Assembly (NCBI GenBank): GCA_031290495.1
Contig: JAITNL010000220.1
Coordinates: 1 to 32,661, forward strand
DNA from: Accumulibacter sp.
Lineage (GTDB): Bacteria > Pseudomonadota > Gammaproteobacteria > Burkholderiales > Rhodocyclaceae
Direction: 5' to 3'
DNA: 32,661 bases
The notes below the pieces were generated by a model that was given only the letters and a program-made list of their open reading frames with translations, ran no database searches and was not told the DNA's origin. This document shows, piece by piece, positions 27,001 through 32,661 of this stretch. Both the position numbers and the translations under genes were made by a program. Position 1 is the stretch's first letter. Each line of letters opens with the position of its first letter.

Positions 27001-30000
27001 GTCCAGCGCGGCGTCCAGCGGCGCCTCGATGGGGGCGGTGACGCGTAAAAGCTGCCGTTGGGCGCTGGGCGAGAGCAGGGCAAACGACGACAGGGGCTGC
27101 TCCGGCGACGCGCACACCGCGTCGAGCACGGTGCGATAGGCGTCGCGCAGACTTTCGGCCTGCCAGTCCGGCAATCTGGCGCGGTCGTAGATGAACGCGC
27201 CGTTGATGCCGTCCTCGTCGGCTTCCCAGGAGAGCGCGAAGGCAAAGCCGGTACGGGAAAAACTGTCGACGATGGCGATGCGCAAATCATCCCGGCCACG
27301 TGGGGCGGGATAGTTTTCCAGCACGAAGAAATGGGTGAACAGATCGCAGCGCAAGGCCGATTGCGCCTGGATTTCCGGCAGGGGCAGCCAGGCGTGTTCC
27401 GCCGCGTCGAGCGCGCGATCGCGCAGCGCTTCGACCAGTTGGATAAAAGACTGTTCCGGCAGACAGCGCGCGCGCACGGGGAGGGTGTTGGTGCACAAAC
27501 CCACGATATGCGCCACGCCCGCGAGCGCGTGGGGACGCACCGAGACCGCTTCGCCGAACAGCGCCTCGTCGCGCCGGTTGGCGCGCGCCAGCACCAGCGC
27601 CCAGGCGGCCTGCAAGACGTGGTTGAGGGTGGCGCGGGTGGCGCGCGCCAGCGCGCGCAGGTTTTGCCGCAGCGCGGCGGGCAGAAGCAGGGGCAGTTGA
27701 GCGTCGTCGCGCGCGGCACTGGTGTTTTCCGCGAGACCGGGAATTACGGTGCGTTCATCCACGCCGGCCAGATCGTGCCGCCACCAGTCGCGCGCGGCCT
27801 CGGCATCCCGCGTCCGGAGGTAATCGGCATAGACGCGAAAAGGCGGCGCCGGCTCGGCGGGCAACGCCGGGGCGAACAGTTCGCTGAAAAATATCCCGGT
27901 GCTCCAGCCGTCGAAAAAGACATGATGCACGGTGAAAATCAGCCGGTATTCGCTATCGTTCAGGCGGTACAGGCACAGACGCGCCAGCGGCAAGCGGGAA
28001 GGATCGCTCACGGCGGCGCGCTCACGCGCGGCTTCGTCAAACAGACGGGCGTCCTTGTCCGCCGCCTCTTCACGCCAATCGTGAAACGCGAAGGCGCTGT
28101 CGGAAACCGCGCCGGGCGCCAGCGCCAGCAGTCTGGGGCGCGTCAGCCCGGCGTCGACGAGAACGCCGCGCAGACTTTCGTGGCGTTCGACCAGCGCGAA
28201 GAAGCGGTGGCGCAGAGCATCCGCGTCCAGCGCGCCCTCGATGCGCAGCGCGGTCTGCTCCACGTACATTTCCGCGTCCTCGCCGAGGCGTTGCTGAAAC
28301 AGCATTCCCAATTGCATCGGCGTGGGGTCGGCGAGGTGCAGGAGTTGCGCGCCGTAACGCGCGCGCAAGGCGGTTTCGTCCGCCGATGTTTGTCCGGTTT
28401 CGTCCGCCGGAAGCTGGTGTTGTTCGGCGACGGAAGCCGCTCCTGCCGCGCGTTCGGGCCAGGCGCTTTTCGTCGGCTGGGCGGCACCGGCGGCGAGCGG
28501 GGTAAGCCGTTCGGCCAGTTCGCGCAGCACCGGGGCGTTAAAAATATCCCGTGCTTCCAGATTGAAACCCAGGGCGCGAATACTGGCGGTCAGCATCAAC
28601 GCCTTGATGGAATCGCCGCCCAGTTCAAAGAAATTGTCTTCGCGACTGACGCGCGGGACACGCAAATGCTCGCGCCAGACCTGGGCGAGCGCTTCTTCCG
28701 CCGCGCCCTGGGGCGGCGCGGCGGCGACGCTTTTTTTCTCTGGCCGCGGCAGCGCCGCGAGGTCGACCTTGCCGCTGCCGAGCTGGGGCAGCGCGTTCAG
28801 AAACAGGTAATACGCGGGCAGCATGTAGGGCGGCAGCGCCTTGCCCAGCGCCGCGCGCAGTTCCGTTTCCAGCGCTCCGCTATCCGTTGGCCTGGCGGGA
28901 ATGACGTACAGGCAGAGAAACTTTTGTTTGTCATCGTCTTCCAGCGCGACGGCAATGGCCTGTTTGACCAGCGGATGGCGCATCGCGTGGTTGGAAATTT
29001 CATCGGTTTCGACGCGAAAGCCGCGAATCTTGACCTGCCCGTCCAGCCGTCCCATGAACAGGTAATTGCCGCCGGGCAAGCGTCGGAACAGATCGCCGGT
29101 GCGGTACACGCGGCGATAGTCCGTGCCGCCGGCAGGGGCGTCGGCCAGCATCGGATTGGGAACGAAAACGTGGGCGTCCAGTTCGGGGCGATTCATGTAG
29201 CCGCGCGCGATCTGTTCGCCCGCCAGACACATTTCGCCGGGAAAACCGTCCGGCATCAGGCGGCCTGTTTCGTCCACAATCAGGCTTTGGGTGTTGTCGA
29301 CCGGTTTGCCCGTGGGTACCGGAGAAGCGCCGTCCAGATCGAAGACGTGCGAGGTGATGGTAAATTCAGTGGGGCCATAGGCGTTGCTGTGCCGATACCG
29401 GCCACGCGGACGCGCGATGTGCAGAACGTCGCCGCCGGAAACCAGCAGCCGCAAATCGGGCAGGTCGGTACCGTCGATGAGTTCCGAAACCTGGGAAAGA
29501 AAATAGGTGACGGTAACGCGGTGGCGGCGCAGGTAGGCGTGCATCCCCGGCAGGTCGTGGCGGATGTCCTCGTGGAAAATGTGCAATTCAGCGCCCTGCA
29601 TCAGCACCGGGAAAATTTCCCACAACGACGGATCGAAGACGAACGGCGCAAAGGCGGTGCAGCGATCCGCCGGGGCGATGGCGTAATAACGGACATACCA
29701 GCGGCACATGTTGTAGAGGCTGTGATGTTCCACCAGCACGCCCTTGGGCTGCCCGGTGGTGCCGGAGGTGTAGAGGATGTAGGCCAGATCGCCGGGCGCG
29801 GGCGAGCGCGGAGCGGGGGCGTCCCGTGGCGCGGCGGCGCACAATTCATCGACATCGAGGCAGGGTGTTGAGGATGTGGATGTAGCGCGCGCGGCAAGCG
29901 CGGCGGCGGCGCGGGGCCGCGAGGCGGCGTCGGTGATGAGCGCTACCGCGCGTGAATCTTCCAGCATGAAGGCGAGGCGTTCGTCCGGCTGGTCGGCGGC

Positions 30001-32658
30001 CAGCGGCAGTAGCACCGCGCCGGCCCGCCAGATGCCCAGCATGGCTATCACATAGGCGGGACGGCGGGGCAGGAGCACGCCGACAACGTCCCCCGTCTGT
30101 ACGCCCCGCGCGATCAGCGCTTGCGCCAGCGCCTGGCTGTGGGCGACGAGTTCGGCGTAACTCACGCGTTCATGGTACGGGGCGTGATCCAGAATCAGCG
30201 CGGTTTTATCCGGCACCTGGGCGGCGCGTTCCAGCACGCAGTCGAGCACGCCGCGGTTCGGCTCAAGCGGTCTTGCCGTCCCGGCCCATTCCGCGCGCAG
30301 ACGCTCGAACTGGGCGGGCGGGATGAGCGGCAGGGCGCCGACTTTTGCTTCCCGGTTTTGCGCGGCGGCCTGTACCAGCCAGACAAACACCTCGCCAAAG
30401 GAAAGCGCGGTTGCGCGGCGGAAGGCGTCGGAATACATCAGGTTGCAGTTGAGCGCCCCTCCCATCTCGACGATGTCGATGGAAAAGTCGTACATCGCGC
30501 CTTGACCATGCGCGGCCAGCGGCGTGGCGCGCACACCCGGCCATTGCAGGTTGCGGTGGTCGGCGCGCTCATAACTGCACATGGTGGCGGCGGGTGAAAA
30601 ACCGAGCGCGTCCACGAGGCTCTTGTAAGGCGCGTGGCGATGCCGCATGGAGTCGCTGCACGCCAGACGGACGCCATCGAAAAACGCGCGCAGACTGGCG
30701 TCCGGGTCAACGCGGAAAAGTTGCGGCACGGTGTTCACGAACATGCCCACCGCCTGTTCCGCCGCCTTGGTGAAGCGCCCGCCGTCGGCCATCCCGGAGC
30801 AGATCGTCCGCGAACGGGTGAGCGCGGCCACCAGCAAGACATGCACGCCGTTCAGGAACATGTTGAGCGTGATGCCGTAGTCCTTGCAGGCCAGTCTGGC
30901 CTGTTCGAGGATCTGGGCGTCGATGCGCATCCACACCTGTCCGCCAGTGGGCTGACCGGCGTTGGCGGGGAAGTCGCAAGGCCATTCCAGGCGCGGCAAA
31001 TTCTTGAGTTTTTCCGCCCACCACGCCGCGTCGTCAGCTTGCGTTTGCGCTGGCGCGCCGCCGGAAACTTCCCGGAAGGGCACGGGAGCGGCGAGCGCCT
31101 TCCCCCACGTCAGCGCGTTCAGTTCGTCGAGGATGATTCCCAGCGACGCGCCATCTGCCGCGATGTGCAGGATGTCCAGCATGAACAGGCTGCCGCCGTC
31201 GGACTGCCGGGCCAGCCGGGCGCGCAGGAGCGGGGCGGCCGCCAGATCGAAAGGCCGGATGAAGCTGGCAAGTTGTGTTTCTATGGCCTGTTCCGTGCTG
31301 GCGTCGGTCTTTTCCAGAAAGAAGCGGGGTTCGGCGACGATTTTTTGCAGGGAACGTCCGTCAAGGTGTACGAACGCGGTGCGCAGCGCCTCGTGGCGGC
31401 GGATGATTTCACCCAGGGCGATTTCCAGCGCCTCGGCGTCCACCTCGCCTTCAAGGCGAAAAGCCAGCGGCAGGTGGTAGGCGTCCTGCCCATGTTGGCG
31501 CAGAAAAATGGCGTAGAGATTTTCCTGCGCCGGCGTCATCGGGACAAAGCCGGCCGGCGCGCCGCTCGCCAGCCGGAACGGAAAACCGCCCGCGCGCAGT
31601 GCCAGTACGCTTTCCCGCACGGCGGCGGCGATTCTGGCCGTGTCTTCCGCCGTGTGCGCGGTGGACAGACCGCAGGTGCGCCGCTCCCAAGTGTAAATTC
31701 CGCGCGCCATGAGCAGCAGGTAAAAGAGCGGCAGTTCCACGGGCTGGGCGAAGGCGCTGAACGCGCCGTAACTCTCGAAGATGAACTGCGCGCCGTAGTG
31801 CATCAGGCGCAGCGGCACCTCGTTGTCCTGAAACCAGAGATTTAGCGTGTCGGCGAGCGCGCCGGTCAGGGCGTTGGCGTCGGCGCACAGGGTCGCTCCG
31901 TGTTCGAGCAGGTGCCCTGAGACGGCGGCGACGGCTTCCATGCTCAGGGGATGGCGGCAGAAGGTGCCGCCAAAGACGATGGTTTCTTCAGGCTGGAGCA
32001 GCTTGCTCTGCCCCGGAAATCCACCGTCGATCAGATCCAGATAATCCTTCCGTCCAGCGATGACGCCGACCGGCAAGCCGCCGCCGATCACCTTGCCGTA
32101 AAGGGCGATGTCGGCGCGAACGCCAAAGTATTCCTGCGAACCGCCGGGCGCGATGCGAAAGCCATTGACCATTTCGTCGAAGATGAGGCAGATGCCTTGC
32201 TCACGGGTCAGGCGGCGCAGACGGCGCAGGAAGGTTTGCGGCTGGCGTCCGGGGCGGCGGCTGTGCACCGGTTCCACCAGCACGGCGGCCAGCGTATCGG
32301 CTTCGGCTTGCAGACGTTGCAGCGCGGCTTCCGAGTCGTAATCGAGCAACAGTACGTCTTCGATCATTCCCGGCGGGCTGCCCGGCGAGGACGGGACAAT
32401 CCGGTCGCCTTCATTGACCGCGAGCACGCCGTCGAAAATGCCGTGATAGGCGCCGGAAAACAGCGCCGCACGCTTCTTGCCGCTCTTGGCGCGCGCCAGG
32501 CGCAGGGCAAACATCACCGATTCGGAACCGGTGTTGCAAAAGCAGACCCGCTCCATGCCGGTGAGCGCGCCGATTCTTTCGGCGGCAATGGCGGTGAGAT
32601 CGCATTGCGGCCCCAGCCCGAAGCCTTTGTCCAGACGCCGCCGGATGGCTTCTTCCAC
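16744..32658 (-). CDS. Large NRPS (5' partial): AMT-C-A-T-C-A-T-C-A-T-C-A-T-TE-E
   Basis: 5304-codon ORF open to the window edge (the track start at 32658 is a GTG and probably internal). Four A domains (YTSGTTGxPKG/YTSGSTGxPKG, YGPTE, GKxD), four FF(E/D/A)LGGDSI carrier motifs, four C domains, one TE, one E. Confidence 0.97.
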   Translation of the reverse strand: MEEAIRRRLDKGFGLGPQCDLTAIAAERIGALTGMERVCFCNTGSESVMFALRLARAKSGKKRAALFSGAYHGIFDGVLAVNEGDRIVPSSPGSPPGMIEDVLLLDYDSEAALQRLQAEADTLAAVLVEPVHSRRPGRQPQTFLRRLRRLTREQGICLIFDEMVNGFRIAPGGSQEYFGVRADIALYGKVIGGGLPVGVIAGRKDYLDLIDGGFPGQSKLLQPEETIVFGGTFCRHPLSMEAVAAVSGHLLEHGATLCADANALTGALADTLNLWFQDNEVPLRLMHYGAQFIFESYGAFSAFAQPVELPLFYLLLMARGIYTWERRTCGLSTAHTAEDTARIAAAVRESVLALRAGGFPFRLASGAPAGFVPMTPAQENLYAIFLRQHGQDAYHLPLAFRLEGEVDAEALEIALGEIIRRHEALRTAFVHLDGRSLQKIVAEPRFFLEKTDASTEQAIETQLASFIRPFDLAAAPLLRARLARQSDGGSLFMLDILHIAADGASLGIILDELNALTWGKALAAPVPFREVSGGAPAQTQADDAAWWAEKLKNLPRLEWPCDFPANAGQPTGGQVWMRIDAQILEQARLACKDYGITLNMFLNGVHVLLVAALTRSRTICSGMADGGRFTKAAEQAVGMFVNTVPQLFRVDPDASLRAFFDGVRLACSDSMRHRHAPYKSLVDALGFSPAATMCSYERADHRNLQWPGVRATPLAAHGQGAMYDFSIDIVEMGGALNCNLMYSDAFRRATALSFGEVFVWLVQAAAQNREAKVGALPLIPPAQFERLRAEWAGTARPLEPNRGVLDCVLERAAQVPDKTALILDHAPYHERVSYAELVAHSQALAQALIARGVQTGDVVGVLLPRRPAYVIAMLGIWRAGAVLLPLAADQPDERLAFMLEDSRAVALITDAASRPRAAAALAARATSTSSTPCLDVDELCAAAPRDAPAPRSPAPGDLAYILYTSGTTGQPKGVLVEHHSLYNMCRWYVRYYAIAPADRCTAFAPFVFDPSLWEIFPVLMQGAELHIFHEDIRHDLPGMHAYLRRHRVTVTYFLSQVSELIDGTDLPDLRLLVSGGDVLHIARPRGRYRHSNAYGPTEFTITSHVFDLDGASPVPTGKPVDNTQSLIVDETGRLMPDGFPGEMCLAGEQIARGYMNRPELDAHVFVPNPMLADAPAGGTDYRRVYRTGDLFRRLPGGNYLFMGRLDGQVKIRGFRVETDEISNHAMRHPLVKQAIAVALEDDDKQKFLCLYVIPARPTDSGALETELRAALGKALPPYMLPAYYLFLNALPQLGSGKVDLAALPRPEKKSVAAAPPQGAAEEALAQVWREHLRVPRVSREDNFFELGGDSIKALMLTASIRALGFNLEARDIFNAPVLRELAERLTPLAAGAAQPTKSAWPERAAGAASVAEQHQLPADETGQTSADETALRARYGAQLLHLADPTPMQLGMLFQQRLGEDAEMYVEQTALRIEGALDADALRHRFFALVERHESLRGVLVDAGLTRPRLLALAPGAVSDSAFAFHDWREEAADKDARLFDEAARERAAVSDPSRLPLARLCLYRLNDSEYRLIFTVHHVFFDGWSTGIFFSELFAPALPAEPAPPFRVYADYLRTRDAEAARDWWRHDLAGVDERTVIPGLAENTSAARDDAQLPLLLPAALRQNLRALARATRATLNHVLQAAWALVLARANRRDEALFGEAVSVRPHALAGVAHIVGLCTNTLPVRARCLPEQSFIQLVEALRDRALDAAEHAWLPLPEIQAQSALRCDLFTHFFVLENYPAPRGRDDLRIAIVDSFSRTGFAFALSWEADEDGINGAFIYDRARLPDWQAESLRDAYRTVLDAVCASPEQPLSSFALLSPSAQRQLLRVTAPIEAPLDAALDIVPLFRAQAAAQGTHTALVCNDVRLSYAELDRQSDALAAKLLACRAKADKETSRSSNSPAVAAILLERGTGFALSCLAALKAGVAFLPLDTETPDERLAFYLADARPFALLSQAAFASRAPRGLPFLDVDSARETRPDAESVAPLTEIDPESPAYLIYTSGTTGTPKGVLISRRALANQARWSRRQYRIGPNSKITHFAAHAFDVSIWESLPCLSGGGQLHVLTDALRHNPAKLHAYVVTEGITDLWLPPRLATSMLEQYPLDTLASLTAGGDVFAPDAVREENRRLRLFNNYGPTEATITATSHGFYPGEPVTIGKPVDNTPCYILDAHGHPQPLGFTGELCVGGPQVAIGYLGHDELNREKFIPDTFGSDSHGRLYKTGDLCRLLPGGEIDFLGREDSQLKIRGYRLEAGEVERALLRHPGLSACAVGARPDRNGHPRLLAWGVVTPREKNTASAQDILDEAARWLPAYMVPTRLIPVDALPLTVNGKIDFAALPEPPAEIASTAVLDAADETSGERLLIRMLREVLARDDVHAESDFFDLGGDSIRAMMLIAALDRHGCSLELKEVFRARTARALARLLRAVTPSPAAPTAPAAPIPEADERFIRKRYAREGVERILPLTPMQAGMLFDMRHNGDDDRDALYFIENRADIQGELDPDALENRFHQLVSRHEALRLVIAADGVATPCQVVLRHKPGDFRAIDLGALTPEAQQSRIAADCTASRRAAPRPDSDPLLRVLLFRLGPSAFHMALQWQHIVIDGWSLGILLQELFAAELPLSPAPGFSRHIERLQLQDQRQNPDAWRVALDGANDAPRFVPADVPANAEGGGAQIAYSSMLDRCTHTRLTNFARARGLTHNAVLMTVWGLLLARYNDREDLVFAALSSGRSGQQETQLVGPCIAVLPIRLRCPPHSAFADLAAATQDALLDALARDACSGADIRRLVGADFGRSLFVMENQPPLECRAGLAVTPQASFGMNGVELALECLEGERLRLNFHYVPGLYRAAQIERLAEHFRLLLEAALAAPEAPSGDLPLLSPAEELRLLEHCNATARDWPDTTFTELFLQAASSHPEATALRFGGIAHSYAALRASALTLAARLRHAGLPAGAAVGILLPRSADYVIAELGVMLAGAAFVPLDADHPAHRLAGMLENCHAFGVITDAPGAAHPLFGGDHPPTAFQMNALTAAPDEDSPPPVAADSFPDALAYILYTSGSTGAPKGVAIAQKSLANLCRWFAEENQTGVEDVFSLYAPFIFDASIYEAFPALGCGAAVAVAPPEIRTESEELAEFFRAERVSVAFLPPMVGKPLLAAHTFPRLRVVTLAGDSPGALRKMPFKLMNCYGPTEFSVCATFWPVTEDAETPPIGQPVANARCYVLDSRRRLVPFGVAGELYLSGIQLAQGYVGLAEKTAQCFIANPFAGKGEANFARMYKTGDLCRRLPDGNLVFLGRLDRQIKIRGQRFEPGEIEQTLRAHPAVAEAAAVIVQQGAAKLPRVGVTLTSSAAVTEKALMDWLAERLPAWMLPAGLEILPALPLTVNGKIDRAALAAQIAAAPPPRNAPPPQTSALNGETALLRGIWTDVLALDANAPVDDEASFFALGGDSIKAMQMVTRLRAQGLRMTTRQIFRLQSLRRVAAELEPLTTSAVTLSPASVPVHVPVAAAAAHPALAEITARYAALGKHVEQVLPATPMQEGLLAAHRLHPDQPHYLEQMSFTLGGHVDGAALGQRLIEIAARRQALRTVFALRGAAAPLQVVLAEPALAFAHHNLSALSQPARDRHLAQDLRRAREAGLDLEQGPLFALDIYTLDDNRHAIQVSFHHAILDGWSMNLILRDLFAPAPLPTAAADFTDYARWLATADRQAAARWWNEALREAAPSVLPFAGNPADAPRPRNHDHVFDAALTRALRALAERAGVTMSSLLQSAWGLLLARLCDQDETVFGVVLSGRAAPIAGVEEIVGMLAQTVPARIRCDDARTVLDLLKATQDNAFALEEHAVLPLAEILKSTPHGAALLQSLFVFENLPDHAPAASRQLSLDAGFNQTPYALALVADYRAADDALSVRLQHDENAISAALAADLSARLESVLDAMQRAPTAAIGDLSILRAGETETILRAGMAAPPPPSTSAAPVTETERTVVDLFRQAAACAPETVALTDHQRAWTYAEADAAAAALAARLRGLGVGRGAVVAICLQRSARHIPALLGILRAGAAWLTVDTELPAARQAFLLDDSGAAALIVDARADAPDFAGPTLTAPDCFDAPDTVDTDAAFSPPQPEDLACLTYTSGSTGVPKGVLTTHAALYNFTCWHRDFYEVTANDRAGHVFSFAFDASFWGIFPLLAVGGGIHVLTGEARVNPSRTRDEFDLNGITLANIPALFMAEFHRLPAPATLRILTSGGDVQHAGAPRPYRVFNEYGPTEATVMCTCYPVRESTGTLPIGRAVAGAWCMVLDKKGRLQPFGVPGELHIAGPGLARGYWRRDAETAAAFIANAHAPLLPETSRNPIYWRRYRSGDLCRMRPDGTLDFLGRRDTQLSVRGHRVEAAEVEAHLLALPGARAAVAAVGADRRLIAYIVPETAAETAEAEAETIVQWQSALAAALPAYMRPDVIVTLAAIPLTGNGKVDYQALPPPDSAPTARGEGAPARRALELALADVWRTVLEVPAVRLDDDFFALGGDSIKAVRLVAAAESLLGVRFSVTDFLRAHTLRALLAQYHEARRDASSPLIPLRRGTGTALVLVPSLGGSLLCYKPLLDALPADLPIYALAPLGIDDDADDDAPLPARLPEDLPAMTQPYIAPLAASFPQGDFVLLGLCMAGLSAWEIARQLEAQGIVARAVVALNTRSRLLVDDAGKALDDEARQALLADGIPAQAVEVVLSTLGRYEGCTEENPALSPSLAAYLRAQLLAWGGYLPQAGRAAMICIRPLEAAYADYLPFETRPLGWSALAQGGARDIYVSGSHFSMLQAPRVSEIANALLPLLRAPVTATVIPLTPIQRWFFDLPMRHAHFFQSVTLAPRQPRPAAQYQQALRALAERHEMLRAVFLPDPSGRAPCIQTLAQNRGASAFFGLQFCAAAHLEQARRSIAANLDPQRPPLAWCVVGEEETAAGTIQHVVFMLHHLIVDGVSWRVLLQDFAAALNALDAGQPIALAGESGSFAAWASRLADYANSPELAGERDFWRGLPVIAPLLEDAGRVKRLKRELESRELELDRPTSQRVVRQSRAARVGLDAVLLAAFLHSLRDTLGKDGCTVLLEGHGREELFGEVSPVGTLGWFTTMYPLPLAVGDTFAATLRAVRQRLASPPNKGLGYGLLRYLAAARQDEHADTLAIPADLTFNFLGEATLGAPDAAALPFTLESLGSPLDVGDDFPQDTPLALTAHIQDEQFHLTLDWHPAEFAPSLIEALLQGMIAALEHAELGNI
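18065..18840 (-). other. NRPS domain: thioesterase with Cys nucleophile motif (GLCMAG)
   Basis: TALVLVPSLGGSLLCYKPLLDALP..IYALAP..GDFVLLGLCMAGLSAWEIARQLEAQG..YVSGSHFSML. Alpha/beta-hydrolase TE layout with Cys at codon 18565-18567 and His at 18127-18129. Confidence 0.88.
18865..22010 (-). other. NRPS module 4: C-A-T (approximate bounds)
   Basis: C: LPATPMQEGLLAA..HHAILDGWS. A: TYTSGSTGVPKG, FDASFWG, NEYGPTE, GNGKVD. T: FFALGGDSIKA. Confidence 0.92.
22080..25190 (-). other. NRPS module 3: C-A-T (approximate bounds)
   Basis: C: LPLTPMQAGMLFD..QHIVIDGWS. A: LYTSGSTGAPKG, FDASIYE, NCYGPTE, NGKID. T: FFALGGDSIKA. Confidence 0.92.
25240..28371 (-). other. NRPS module 2: C-A-T (approximate bounds)
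   Basis: C: LADPTPMQLGMLFQ..HHVFFDGWS. A: IYTSGTTGTPKG, FDVSIWE, NNYGPTE, NGKID. T: FFDLGGDSIRA. Confidence 0.92.
28480..31550 (-). other. NRPS module 1: C-A-T (approximate bounds)
   Basis: C: FVPMTPAQENLYAIF..LHIAADGAS. A: ILYTSGTTGQPKG, FDPSLWE, NAYGPTE, GSGKVD. T: FFELGGDSIKA. Confidence 0.92.
31560..32658 (-). other. NRPS domain: GSA-type PLP aminotransferase (AMT), N-terminus outside window
   Basis: NTGSESVMFALRLARAKSGK, FSGAYHGIFDG, LIFDEMVNGFR, YGKVIGGGLPVGVIAGRKD (PLP-lysine region). Confidence 0.9.
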
Positions 32659-32661
32659 GTA

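Noticed and set aside
27058-29871. 937-aa plus-strand ORF
   Set aside because: Antisense to NRPS C and A domains; Arg/Gly/Gln-rich low-information sequence typical of shadow ORFs in high-GC genes.

Overview
All well-supported genes in this window lie on the minus strand. They form an accessory locus around the 3' part of a very large NRPS. Reading in the direction of transcription (high to low coordinates), the order is as follows. (1) An NRPS ORF of 5304 codons (16744-32658), open at the window edge. It begins inside a GSA-type aminotransferase (AMT) domain and continues C-A-T-C-A-T-C-A-T-C-A-T. It ends in a non-canonical T-TE-E order: an epimerization-type domain follows a thioesterase whose nucleophile motif reads G-L-C-M-A-G, with Cys in place of Ser. 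(2) Two tandem 149-bp repeats. Each holds a long palindrome and a 50-codon mini-ORF resembling an internal piece of rhuM. (3) A rhuM-family gene. (4) An RND efflux set in the order outer-membrane lipoprotein, periplasmic adaptor, pump. (5) An autotransporter with a serine beta-lactamase/S12-like passenger, whose start region is duplicated in tandem. Four successive junctions (NRPS/mini-ORF B/mini-ORF A/rhuM/OMF) are ATGA stop-start overlaps. The pump-to-autotransporter gap is 28 nt or less, so items 1-5 may be a single transcription unit. Beyond this lie a transposase remnant cut by a MITE-like hairpin, an AT-richer Rpn-family gene with 12-bp repeats, a 53-bp relic of a further autotransporter 3' end, and a second paralogous autotransporter that runs off the left edge. 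The strongest candidates for novelty are the TE(Cys)-E terminus, the palindromic rhuM-derived repeat chain, and the possible functional link between surface-displayed S12-like hydrolases and the NRPS/efflux operon. All family assignments come from reading motifs by eye; no searches were run.
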